From Anaerolineaceae bacterium (GTDB taxonomy: Bacteria; Chloroflexota; Anaerolineae; Anaerolineales; Villigracilaceae): 64,000 nucleotides of DNA. The stretch spans positions 121,390 to 185,389 of the forward strand of contig WOUS01000006.1 of NCBI GenBank assembly GCA_009772985.1. Reading direction: 5' to 3'. Under the pieces are notes generated by a model. It worked only from the letters and a program-made list of their open reading frames with translations, was not told the DNA's origin and did no database searches. Position numbers and translations under genes: made by a program. How positions within the stretch are numbered: the first letter of the stretch is position 1; each line of letters begins with the position of its first letter. Shown piece by piece: positions 52,317-60,117 of this stretch.

Positions 52317-53801
52317 TTATGCTCCCGCGAGAGAAAGGGCGCTCAAAATGGAAGAACGGACAACTTTTTCCGGACAGTATAAACACTTTCCAATCCACAT
52401 GGGTGGATAGGGCGGCTCGGCATGTTCCAGCAGCCAGTCGGACGCTTTGCGCAGCACGGACGGGTCTATTTTCCCGCCGGTTTGGTTCCAGACCGAAAGC
52501 GCCTGAATGCAGTAGGCCGTTTCTTCCGCGGTCGGGGCGTGGAAGAATCCCCATGCGCCGTTTGGTTTCTGGCTCTCCAGGATCCAATCCACCGCCTGTT
52601 TTGCCAACTTCCGGTCATACCGGCAGGTATTGATGATCGCGTGGGATGTGGCGTAGTAGGGGGAGGCATGCCATTTGTCGAACCAGAATTTTCCGGCAAC
52701 CCGGCTGTTGCGCAGGAACGCAAGCACCTTTTGGACCGCCGGGTGCGCGTTCTCAAGCCCCGCCTGTTGTAATGCTCCCAGGATATGGATGTTGGTGCTG
52801 ATGGATGGATCGGCCTCCAGGGAAAAACAGCGGAAGTGATTGCCCTCTTCGTAACTGAGGACAGACTGAATATCCATGTTGGAACCAAAGCGTCCCAGCG
52901 CATGGTAGACCAGTCCGGTGTCGTCGCCGTCCGGCAGCGTGGCCTGGGACGCGGTCCCAATGCCTTTCCCTGTTTTCCAGGCTTTCTTCATGGTATCCAG
53001 ATGCGGATTGCAAGATGCGCGCACGGGCAAGCCAAGATCGGCGCTCAATCCCACGTTCCACAGAGTCCAGGCCAGCTCAAAGATGTCAATTGGCGCAAAA
53101 TCGGGCGCGCCTCCATCCGCCGTGACCCAGTCGCGCAGGTAGGTCATCGCCGATTGGCTGGCAGGCTGGATGTTGAGCAGGAAGTACGCCGTTGCCGACG
53201 GACTGTTCCCGACCGACCCGTTGGCTTCCTGCATATTGTCACTGTCAAGCATGTTTTTGCCGTCATCTCCGGCCATTTCTGCCGAAAAAGAGATGGTCAC
53301 AAACCGGTTGATCTTATACCCCGCAAGTTTTGCCATTTTAATTTCGCGTTGCCTGGCAAGCCTTCCAAGGATCCTGTCGGCCTGTTGTTTGATGATCCCC
53401 AGTTGTACGGCTTCCGTCACTAAGGTGGGGGCGATCATCTCAAAGCCGACGGTTGCGCCATTTGGATCGGCTGCCAGGCCGGTGGTTGCGCCCACGGTTA
53501 TTTTCTCCAGGGCAGCCAATCCCCGTTCGATCTGGATTTTATCCTGTATCCTGCGCCCCCGGCGGGTGAGGGCGATCATTGCCGCCAGGGTGCAGATGAC
53601 CCGGTCATGGTAATAGAACGGGTCCCTTGAGCCCCAACTGCCATCCGGCAGCTGATGATCGCAAAGCCATGAGAGCGCGTTGTTGCTCATCTCTGGATCA
53701 TGTTCCAATCGTGCGATCCAGGACGTATCGTAGGGGGTGTTGCTCATCTGCCCGGATCCGATCTCGTTGAGGAGTTTGTTGATCTCTGCGTTGATGTTCA
53801 T
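52317..53801 (-). CDS. Class II diterpene cyclase, tuberculosinyl/halimadienyl diphosphate synthase-like
   Basis: The 494-residue protein resembles M. tuberculosis Rv3377c along its length as far as I recall that sequence: NTPYDTSWIARL near 21-32, LCDHQLPDGSWG (46-57), a DNMQEANGSVGNSPSATAYF segment near 188-207, GALQQAGLENAHP, FDKWHASPYYATSHAI and ILESQKPNGAWGFF...AEETAYCIQAL. The class II acid motif DxDD is DGDD at 291-294. Rv3377c protonates and cyclises GGPP to tuberculosinyl diphosphate. No DDxxD class I motif is present. It overlaps the upstream Rv3378c-like gene by 4 bases. No GGPP synthase lies in the window. Confidence 0.88.
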   Translation of the reverse strand: MNINAEINKLLNEIGSGQMSNTPYDTSWIARLEHDPEMSNNALSWLCDHQLPDGSWGSRDPFYYHDRVICTLAAMIALTRRGRRIQDKIQIERGLAALEKITVGATTGLAADPNGATVGFEMIAPTLVTEAVQLGIIKQQADRILGRLARQREIKMAKLAGYKINRFVTISFSAEMAGDDGKNMLDSDNMQEANGSVGNSPSATAYFLLNIQPASQSAMTYLRDWVTADGGAPDFAPIDIFELAWTLWNVGLSADLGLPVRASCNPHLDTMKKAWKTGKGIGTASQATLPDGDDTGLVYHALGRFGSNMDIQSVLSYEEGNHFRCFSLEADPSISTNIHILGALQQAGLENAHPAVQKVLAFLRNSRVAGKFWFDKWHASPYYATSHAIINTCRYDRKLAKQAVDWILESQKPNGAWGFFHAPTAEETAYCIQALSVWNQTGGKIDPSVLRKASDWLLEHAEPPYPPMWIGKCLYCPEKVVRSSILSALSLAGA

Positions 53802-54706
53802 GCGGACCCGCCAAAATTTGGATTCCAGAGGCCGTGGTTAATCTTCCCGGCGCCTAACACCAGCCCCCGGTATTTTTTGTAATAATTGCCGATTTCCCGG
53901 ATCGTGTCGGCGGACATCTGATTGTAATCCGGTTCCGGCACGCGCCGGGTGAACAGGTGGTCGTACAGGATTTCCCGGAACTGGTTTGGCGTCAGGTAGG
54001 GCGAAGGGGCGACGGTGAAATACAGGTCCTCCTCGCCCAGCCCCAGCAGCGGATAGTCGAACGCGCAGAACTTGTCGAACCCGATGAAGAACGTGGCCGG
54101 TTCGACATACTCCCCGTAATAATTTTCGACGATGGCGCGCCGGTCCGGGGCCTGACCGTGTTCCTGGTAATGCCGGACGGCGAACTCCGCCACCGCCTCG
54201 GCCGCGTCGTTGCCGAACACGCCGAAGAACAGGCGGAAGCGGCGGTGGGACCGTGTGCGTGCCGCGGCCTGGTCGAACAGGTCGGACAGGCCGGCGTACG
54301 GTGTGCCTGCCAGCGCCTTGCGGTGGTTCCCGTAGAAATGAACGCGCACATCGTACTCATCGTAGAATTCCAGGAAATCCGGACCCTGCGCCAGCCGCGC
54401 CAGCCCCTCGCCTCCGATGCGGGCCATGTACTCGTCGCCGCGCAGGAGGATGTCGGGGCCGAGGGTGGGGGTGATGAGCGTGTCCACGCCGTGGTCGAAG
54501 ATGAGTTTGTAGAGCGAGATGTGGTTTTCGGCGGCGATGTCCATGTACGCGCCCATGGGGTCGTCCCACTGCCGGCCGCCGTGCTCGAGCAGGAACCAGC
54601 GCCGCGTCCCGTTGATGGGGAAGACGCAGACCTGAGGTCCCGCGGAGCGCACGCGGCGGGCGGCTTCCTCGGTTGGCAGGGCCAGGAATTCCTCCAGCGT
54701 CATCAT
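53798..54706 (-). CDS. Tuberculosinol/isotuberculosinol synthase-like (Rv3378c homologue)
   Basis: The 302-residue protein matches the M. tuberculosis Rv3378c pattern from memory: VFPINGTRRWFLLE (28-41), FGVFGNDAAEAVAEFAVRHYQEHGQAPDRRAI (161-192), YYGEYVEPATFFIGFDKFCAFDYPLL (196-221) and DLYFTVAPSPYLTPNQFREILYDHL (227-251), with MSADTIR near 264. Rv3378c has the cis-prenyltransferase fold and turns tuberculosinyl diphosphate into tuberculosinol, isotuberculosinol or 1-tuberculosinyl adenosine. The motif usually reading DGTRRW is NGTRRW here. The start is fixed by ATGA overlap with the preceding gene. Confidence 0.87.
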   Translation of the reverse strand: MMTLEEFLALPTEEAARRVRSAGPQVCVFPINGTRRWFLLEHGGRQWDDPMGAYMDIAAENHISLYKLIFDHGVDTLITPTLGPDILLRGDEYMARIGGEGLARLAQGPDFLEFYDEYDVRVHFYGNHRKALAGTPYAGLSDLFDQAAARTRSHRRFRLFFGVFGNDAAEAVAEFAVRHYQEHGQAPDRRAIVENYYGEYVEPATFFIGFDKFCAFDYPLLGLGEEDLYFTVAPSPYLTPNQFREILYDHLFTRRVPEPDYNQMSADTIREIGNYYKKYRGLVLGAGKINHGLWNPNFGGSA

Positions 54707-56019
54707 CCTGCTCTCCTCGCGGGCCTCGGCCATTGCCTGGCCGCCAGGATGACGTAGAACGTCAGGATGACGATCATGATGATCGGGAAATACATGCTGT
54801 AATCCCACTGGAGGTAGGCGTCCGTGATCATGGGGGAACCGGACGCGTAGGCGATCAAGCGCCATGCGTCGAGGATGGCATAAGGTACAAAGATGCACGA
54901 AAGGAGGATTTTCTGCCACCTGGCTCTCAATGCAGAGAGCAGGTAGCCAAAGATGACGATGGTCAGGAATGCCTCCCAGACGATATCCAGCCAGACGAAA
55001 ATCCCGAGGTAGAGGAGAAGGATGACCTCCAGGATCCAGGATTCGGCCTGTTCGAGTTGGCGGACCGGGCGCAGGAGGCGCGGGATGGTGACCACCGCCA
55101 GCGGGATGAGCAATACCAGTTTTACCACCGTTGCAATCGTAAGGGTTGATCCGGCTGTCCCGCCGTAAAAGGCGAAGATTTGTTTGATGGAGTGGTTATA
55201 ACCGAGGAAACCGGCCTCGGGTCCGCGCCAGGGGAAGTCGTTCCCGAGGCGGGTCAGGAGTTGGAAGTAATCCTGGTATTGTCCCAAAACATAGTCCGGG
55301 CGTCCGACAAGGATGGTGAAGAGGCTGATGGCCGCGTAACTGACAATGGCCCACAGGATCATCTTGAAGAAGAATTTGTAGCGGCTCAGGAAAAGCGGGA
55401 TGATGGCGGCAAACGCAAAGTGCGGCTTGGTGAGCAGGATCACGGTCAGCCACACCACCGACCAGCGCAGATTCTCGTCCAGTATCGCTTCGATGAGCAG
55501 GGTGACCAGCAGGGCCATGATCGTGTAAATATTGAGATAGATCAGGTCGTCCCAGAAGCCGACGAACACGAACCACAGCGGGAGCGTGCGGATAAGGGTC
55601 TCGCTGGCCTTGTCGAGGCGGAGCAGGTTGAAAATTTTCCCCCAGCGCGTAAACAGGAGATAGTAGGCCAGGATGTGGATGGCCATGTGTAGGAAAATTG
55701 TTACCGGTTTCGGCAGTTTGAGGAAGATGGTGAATAGCAGGGCAAATGGGGGCGGGTATGGGAAGTGGTATTCCAGGATTTCGAGCGACGCCGGGTAGAG
55801 ATTGGCGCGTTCGACAAAGTGCGTTGCCGCGTCCAGGTAGACCTGCAAGTCAACGCTTAATTGGCTGGAGACCGGGTCGGCCGCGAGCACGATCTGCGCG
55901 ATGAGCCGAAGCGCGGCCCAAACAATGGAAATGATGAACAGGACGCGGAACCATTTTGATTTTCCCCAGGTTTTCCGGATGATGCCGCCGTAATAAGCCC
56001 AGAATGTCGTCTCAGTCAT
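54703..56019 (-). CDS. GT87/DUF2029-like polytopic membrane protein
   Basis: The 438-residue protein has about ten to twelve membrane helices. An N-terminal loop carries VDLQVYLDAATHFVERANLYP and FPYPPPFALLF, patterns typical of GT87 (DUF2029) polyprenol-phosphate mannosyltransferases, with acidic residues in the first external loop. ATG at 56019 is used; a TTG at 56028 is also possible and would overlap the upstream stop. It could glycosylate a lipid outside the membrane, maybe the diterpenoid, but no substrate is shown by sequence. Confidence 0.78.
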   Translation of the reverse strand: MTETTFWAYYGGIIRKTWGKSKWFRVLFIISIVWAALRLIAQIVLAADPVSSQLSVDLQVYLDAATHFVERANLYPASLEILEYHFPYPPPFALLFTIFLKLPKPVTIFLHMAIHILAYYLLFTRWGKIFNLLRLDKASETLIRTLPLWFVFVGFWDDLIYLNIYTIMALLVTLLIEAILDENLRWSVVWLTVILLTKPHFAFAAIIPLFLSRYKFFFKMILWAIVSYAAISLFTILVGRPDYVLGQYQDYFQLLTRLGNDFPWRGPEAGFLGYNHSIKQIFAFYGGTAGSTLTIATVVKLVLLIPLAVVTIPRLLRPVRQLEQAESWILEVILLLYLGIFVWLDIVWEAFLTIVIFGYLLSALRARWQKILLSCIFVPYAILDAWRLIAYASGSPMITDAYLQWDYSMYFPIIMIVILTFYVILAARQWPRPARRAG

Positions 56020-56024
56020 GTAAC

Positions 56025-57056
56025 TCAACCTTTCGCCGTTTGTGATGCCAGTCTTGCAATGAACCGTGACAGCGGACGGATTCCCGCAAGGGCGATGCTG
56101 TTGTTCTGTTCGCGGTTAAACCCCAGCCGTTGTTTGACTTCATACGCGCCGCTGCCCCAGCGCAGCAGGCGGACCTTCTTCTCGAACGCTTCACGCAGGC
56201 TCTCGTAGACCAGCGCAAAGTAGACGTATGGCACGCCTTCTGCCAGGCCAAGCGCGGCGGCCATCTGCGCGCCGTTGTCGTAGACCAGCAGCCCGCACCC
56301 GACCAGGCGGCTGCCGATGCGCGCTTCGAGGAACGTGCTCTCGACCATGTCCATGTGTTCCATCATGCCGCGCGCCCACGGGTTGGAGGCCGCCCCGAAT
56401 TTTTTCTCCACGTTGCGGATGAGCGGCAGGACGGCCTCGATGTCGGACACGGAGCGGCGGCGTTCCACGCGGATGCCGAGCCTGTCTGCCTCGCGCAGGC
56501 TGCGCTTGTAATGCTGGCGGGACTTCTTGTCGCCGGCGGCGAGGTAGGCCTCGAAACTGTCCCATTCCGCCCGCATCCACATGCCGGGGTCGGAGACGGC
56601 GAGCGAGGAAAATCCGTCCGGCCAGCCGGGGGCGCGGGCGTCGCCTGCTTCGAGGAAGTCGAAGAGCAGGAACGAGGCGTTCCGGCGGCGCGCTTCCTCC
56701 AGCGCGGAGGCGGCGACCAGGCCGCGGGTCCGCTCCCGCTCCGGGCCGCCGGGCAGGAGCAGGCCGGAGAGGTTCGCCAGCGGCGTCCGGCAGATGAGCA
56801 GCGGCCAGCGCCGCAGGAGACCGGCTGCCGGCGCGCGCACGAGGCGGGGGAGCGGCAGGGGTTCCTGACGAACCAGATAAAAGGTCCCGCGCGCGGCGGG
56901 TTTTTCATCCACCAAAGCGGTGATGTAAAAGGGCGGGCAGCCGGCCATGACGCGTTCGCCGTAGGCGGCCCAGCGGTAACTCTGGAATGGGCGCTCCCCG
57001 CTCAGGGCGTCCCAGGCAACCGGGCCGATCTCGGCGACGCTGCGGGCAGTGAACAT
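56025..57056 (-). CDS. GNAT/FemAB-like acyltransferase
   Basis: The 343-residue protein shows features of the Acetyltransf_6/FemAB-related group: PFQSYRWAAYGERV near 23-36, KKSRQHYKRSLREADRLGIRVE near 177-198, and the C-terminal GNAT core EARIGSRLVGCGLLVYDNGAQMAAALGL with YFALVYESLREAFEKKVRLLRWGSGAYEVKQRLGF. It would transfer an acyl or aminoacyl group to an amine or hydroxyl. It is the first gene of the operon. The ATG at 57056 lies 8 bases after TAAAAT, with no ribosome site; the longer frame to 57110 is rejected. Confidence 0.77.
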   Translation of the reverse strand: MFTARSVAEIGPVAWDALSGERPFQSYRWAAYGERVMAGCPPFYITALVDEKPAARGTFYLVRQEPLPLPRLVRAPAAGLLRRWPLLICRTPLANLSGLLLPGGPERERTRGLVAASALEEARRRNASFLLFDFLEAGDARAPGWPDGFSSLAVSDPGMWMRAEWDSFEAYLAAGDKKSRQHYKRSLREADRLGIRVERRRSVSDIEAVLPLIRNVEKKFGAASNPWARGMMEHMDMVESTFLEARIGSRLVGCGLLVYDNGAQMAAALGLAEGVPYVYFALVYESLREAFEKKVRLLRWGSGAYEVKQRLGFNREQNNSIALAGIRPLSRFIARLASQTAKG

Positions 57057-57064
57057 ATGCAGCC

Positions 57065-57070
57065 ATTTTA
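57065..57070 (-). promoter_or_regulatory. Leaderless -10 box of the diterpenoid operon
   Basis: TAAAAT on the minus strand, 8 bases before the first ATG of the six-gene operon. It is a weaker hexamer than the murJ and minC boxes. Confidence 0.4.
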
Positions 57071-57147
57071 CATTGAGACGGGGAGGGGCGTTCCGGCAAT
57101 CCGCAACCATACAAAACTGTAAGGCATTTCGGCCCGCGGCCTGGCGG

Positions 57148-57181
57148 TAAAAAACTCCCGAAGTCTTTTGGACTTCGGGAG
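57148..57181 (-). terminator. Terminator of secDF
   Basis: CTCCCGAAGTC and GACTTCGGGAG form an 11-base stem with a 5-base loop, followed on the minus strand by TTTTTT. It starts 8 bases after the secF stop. Confidence 0.85.
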
Positions 57182-57188
57182 GATGGGT

Positions 57189-58118
57189 CTAGGCGGTTGT
57201 ATTTTCTTTGCGGCGGAACCAGGTGCGCCACTCTTTGTTTTCCCAGAGAACGAGGATGGGAGCGGCGATGAAGATCGAGGAGTAGGTACCGCTCAACAGG
57301 CCGACCAGCAGGATGATGGCGAACTCGCGCAGGGTGACGCCGCCGATCAGCGCCAGGGCCAGCAGGAGGAATTCGACGGTCATCAATTGGGTGTTGATGG
57401 AGCGCTGGAGGGTTTGGATGATGGAATGGTTGACCAGCGTTTCGAAGTTGAGGCGGCGCAGGATGCCCGAGTTTTCGCGGATGCGGTCGAAGACCACGAT
57501 CTTATCCTGGACAGAGAAGCCGATGACGGTCAGCAGGGCGGTCAGGAAGAGGGCGTCCATTTCCCAGCCGAAAAAGATGGAGCCGATGGCAGCGACGCTG
57601 AACACGACGGCCACGTCGTGGATCATGGCGATGATGGCGCAGACGCCGTAGCGGAAGGCGTGTTCCATTTTGCGGAAGACTATCGTGATGTAGATGACGA
57701 CCGCCAGCGCCGCGAACCCGATGGCAATGCCCGCCCGCGAGGTGACCTGTTTGCCGATGGAAGGCCCAACGCTCTCGAGTTGTACAACTTCGACGTTGGC
57801 GGCGAATTCTGTTTCCAGCGCGGTCAGGACATCGTCGCGCAGGTCGTTGTCCACGTAGGAGGAGCGGATGATGATGGTGCCTTTGTCGGTGGTCTGCACC
57901 TGAGCGTCTTTGACGCCGAGGGTGTCGTATACGGCGATGATCTCCGCCGGGGCAGGCTCGCCCGTATCGAACCGGACCTCGAGCAGGCTGCCGCCGGTGA
58001 AGTCAATCGAAAGCGGCACTTCTTTGCGGGCAATCTGGCTGACGAGGATCGTTAGCCCCGGGATGATGATGAGCAGGGACAGGGCGAAGTAAAAGTAGCG
58101 GTTCTTCAGGATGTTCAT
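57189..58118 (-). CDS. secF: Protein translocase subunit SecF
   Basis: The 309-residue protein has six membrane helices and SecF hallmarks: SIDFTGGSLLEVRF near 38-51, RAGIAIGFAALAVVIYITIVFR near 128-149, DVAVVFS, SVQDKIVVFDRIRE and VNHSIIQTLQRSINTQLMT. With SecD it pulls preproteins through SecYEG using the proton gradient. It follows secD after 9 bases; AGGAAG precedes the ATG. Confidence 0.95.
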   Translation of the reverse strand: MNILKNRYFYFALSLLIIIPGLTILVSQIARKEVPLSIDFTGGSLLEVRFDTGEPAPAEIIAVYDTLGVKDAQVQTTDKGTIIIRSSYVDNDLRDDVLTALETEFAANVEVVQLESVGPSIGKQVTSRAGIAIGFAALAVVIYITIVFRKMEHAFRYGVCAIIAMIHDVAVVFSVAAIGSIFFGWEMDALFLTALLTVIGFSVQDKIVVFDRIRENSGILRRLNFETLVNHSIIQTLQRSINTQLMTVEFLLLALALIGGVTLREFAIILLVGLLSGTYSSIFIAAPILVLWENKEWRTWFRRKENTTA

Positions 58119-58127
58119 GGTTGCTTC

Positions 58128-59477
58128 CTAGATCCCGAACCATCGTTTGAGGTTGGTGGGTTTGAAGAGGTCCACGGCGAGGGTCAGCAGGGGACGGGTG
58201 ATGAAAAGGGCGGTGAAAAGGCTGATGGCGACGCCCAGGAACAGGGTCAGGGAGAAGCCTTTCACGATGGTCGCGCCGAAACTCGACCCAAACCAGAAGA
58301 GGATGACGGAGGTGATGATGGTGGCGACGTTAGAGTCGCGGATGGAGGACCAGGCGCGTTTCCAGCCTTTGACCAGGGCGTTGGAAAGGTTCAGGCCGCC
58401 GCGGAGTTCCTCCTTGACGCGCTCGAAGAAGAGGATGTTGGCGTCGAGCGCCGCCCCGGTGCTGAGCAGGAAACCGGCAATGCCGGGCAGGGTCAGGGTG
58501 AAGTGGAAGTACTTGAAGACGGCAAAGGTGAGCGCGGCGTAGGCCAGGATGGAGATGTCGGCCACAATGCCGGGCATGCGGTAGTAGATGCCCATGAACA
58601 GGATGACGATGATCATGCCGATGATTCCGGCGATGATGCTTTTCTGGAGCGAGTCTTCGCCGAGGGTGGGACCGATGTAGCGTGAGTCGACCACTTTGAG
58701 CGGCACGGGCAGCGAACCGTAACGCAGCTGCACCGCCAGGGCGTTGGCGCTTTCGATGGTGAAGCTGCCTTCGATGATTCCCGCCCCACCGGTGATGGGG
58801 ACTTCGACGCTGGGGGCAGAGATGATCTGTTTATCGAGGGCAATTCCCAGAATCTGGCCGAGGTGCGTGGAGGTGTACTCCGCAAAGATTTTTGCGCCTT
58901 GATCGGTCAGCGTGAAGGCGATTGCCGGTTGATTCAACTGGTCAACATCCACTCCTACAGCCTTGAGATCGGTGCCGGTCATAATGGTCTGGTAGGCATT
59001 TTCCACACCTTCGGGCGGGGTGTCGCCGGTGTAGGTTACGATCACGGTTCCTTCGGGCAGTCGGGTGGTTCCCAGGTTGACGAATTCGAGCTGGCCGGTC
59101 TGCTGGATGATGGCCAGGACGGCTTGCGCATCCGCCTCGTTCAGGCCGGGGAACTCGCCTACGATGCGGGTCTCGCCGGCAACCTGGACGAGGTTCTCGG
59201 CTACGCCGAGGGCGTTGGTGCGGTTCTCGATGACCGCGCGGGCCACTTCCATCTGGTCGCCGGTGACCGTCTCGCCTTCTCCCAGGATGGCTTCCAGGAT
59301 GACCTGCAGGCCGCCGCGCAGGTCCAGCCCGAGGCGGATTTCCACGTTGCGGTCAATCCAGTACGTTCCGGCCTTGAAAGGATTGGGGAATTGGAGCTGC
59401 TTGCTCACATCCACCCAGATCGCCAGCGCGATCAGGGGCAGGATCAGGAACAGAATTCTCGTTGGATTACGTTTCAT
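58128..59477 (-). CDS. secD: Protein translocase subunit SecD
   Basis: The 449-residue protein has six membrane helices, a periplasmic P1-type domain with RLGLDLRGGLQVILEA near 48-63, and the C-terminal core with RYGSLPVPLKVVDSRYIGPTLGEDSLQKSIIAG, PGIAGFLLSTGAALDANILFFERVKEELR and SNVATIITSVILFWFGSS. It is shorter than E. coli SecD, which is usual outside Proteobacteria. GGAGAAG precedes the ATG. Confidence 0.95.
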   Translation of the reverse strand: MKRNPTRILFLILPLIALAIWVDVSKQLQFPNPFKAGTYWIDRNVEIRLGLDLRGGLQVILEAILGEGETVTGDQMEVARAVIENRTNALGVAENLVQVAGETRIVGEFPGLNEADAQAVLAIIQQTGQLEFVNLGTTRLPEGTVIVTYTGDTPPEGVENAYQTIMTGTDLKAVGVDVDQLNQPAIAFTLTDQGAKIFAEYTSTHLGQILGIALDKQIISAPSVEVPITGGAGIIEGSFTIESANALAVQLRYGSLPVPLKVVDSRYIGPTLGEDSLQKSIIAGIIGMIIVILFMGIYYRMPGIVADISILAYAALTFAVFKYFHFTLTLPGIAGFLLSTGAALDANILFFERVKEELRGGLNLSNALVKGWKRAWSSIRDSNVATIITSVILFWFGSSFGATIVKGFSLTLFLGVAISLFTALFITRPLLTLAVDLFKPTNLKRWFGI

Positions 59478-59593
59478 TACGTTCTTCTCCGTTCAAAAAA
59501 ATACCAGCCTTTGGCTGGCGGCGGGCTGATTATACTACCGGTTGGCGGGGAGTGAGTAGAGAGAATCTGTGGCTCTCTGGGAATCGCCGTGAT

Positions 59594-59645
59594 GTAGGGG
59601 CAGACCTGGGTGTCTGCCCGGGCGAACACGCAGGTTCGCCCCTAC
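59594..59645. repeat. GTAGGGGCAGACC-type compound palindrome
   Basis: Outer arms GTAGGGG/CCCCTAC enclose two inner hairpins, GGGCAGAC...GTCTGCCC and GGGCGAAC...GTTCGCCC, which would fold as a three-way junction. It is the main feature of the 241-base gap between secD and the P-loop gene; the remainder is unremarkable. Confidence 0.6.
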
Positions 59646-59718
59646 ATGTGGGGGTGTGTCACGGCAACACTCCCAAAGAACCGAATCTGTTTTTCCTACG
59701 CGGCGTTGCCGGGAGGAG

Positions 59719-60117
59719 TTAATCCCGCGATTGCAGAAATGCTGTCACGCTTTCCAGCACCTGCTCGATGGTCAGGGCGTCGGTCTCCAGGAAGAAATCG
59801 GCGTGCTGGCGGGCGTGACGGAGCCGCCGCTGCTGTTCCTCCCAGTCGGCGTCGGTCCAATTCAGGCTGCGGCGCGCCCCGCCCACGCTCCGGGAGGCTT
59901 GCAGGAAGATCAGCACATCGGGTTTTGCCAGCCGCTGCCACATATCCTCAACGTAGGAATGTTCCTGCACAATGGCGCGTGCCCGGAAGCCGCGGCGCGC
60001 CAGACCCGCGGCCAGGGTGGTCTTGCCCGCTCCGCACGGCCCGACGATGCCGATTAAAGGAGCAGGGGCGGACAGTCGTCCGCCCCTGCTGGTTTCATTC
60101 GTATCATCCATTGTCAT
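59719..60117 (-). CDS. P-loop nucleotide kinase-like protein
   Basis: The 132-residue protein has Walker A IGIVGPCGAGKTTLAAGLARRGF near 23-45 and a short kinase-like body with PDVLIFLQASRSVGGARRSLNWTDADWEEQQRRLRHARQHAD. It resembles small adenylate-kinase-like NTPases, but lacks a recognisable lid or base-binding motif. A perfect palindrome lies in its first 20 codons, so the N-terminal residues before APLIGIVG may be repeat-derived. The frame starting at 60117 overlaps the upstream channel gene by 14 bases. Confidence 0.7.
   Translation of the reverse strand: MTMDDTNETSRGGRLSAPAPLIGIVGPCGAGKTTLAAGLARRGFRARAIVQEHSYVEDMWQRLAKPDVLIFLQASRSVGGARRSLNWTDADWEEQQRRLRHARQHADFFLETDALTIEQVLESVTAFLQSRD
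60061..60090. repeat. Hairpin repeat within the 5' coding region of the P-loop gene
   Basis: AGCAGGGGCGGAC and GTCCGCCCCTGCT with a 4-base loop. It encodes residues 10-19 (SRGGRLSAPA) and could hide the ribosome site or reduce translation. Confidence 0.6.
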
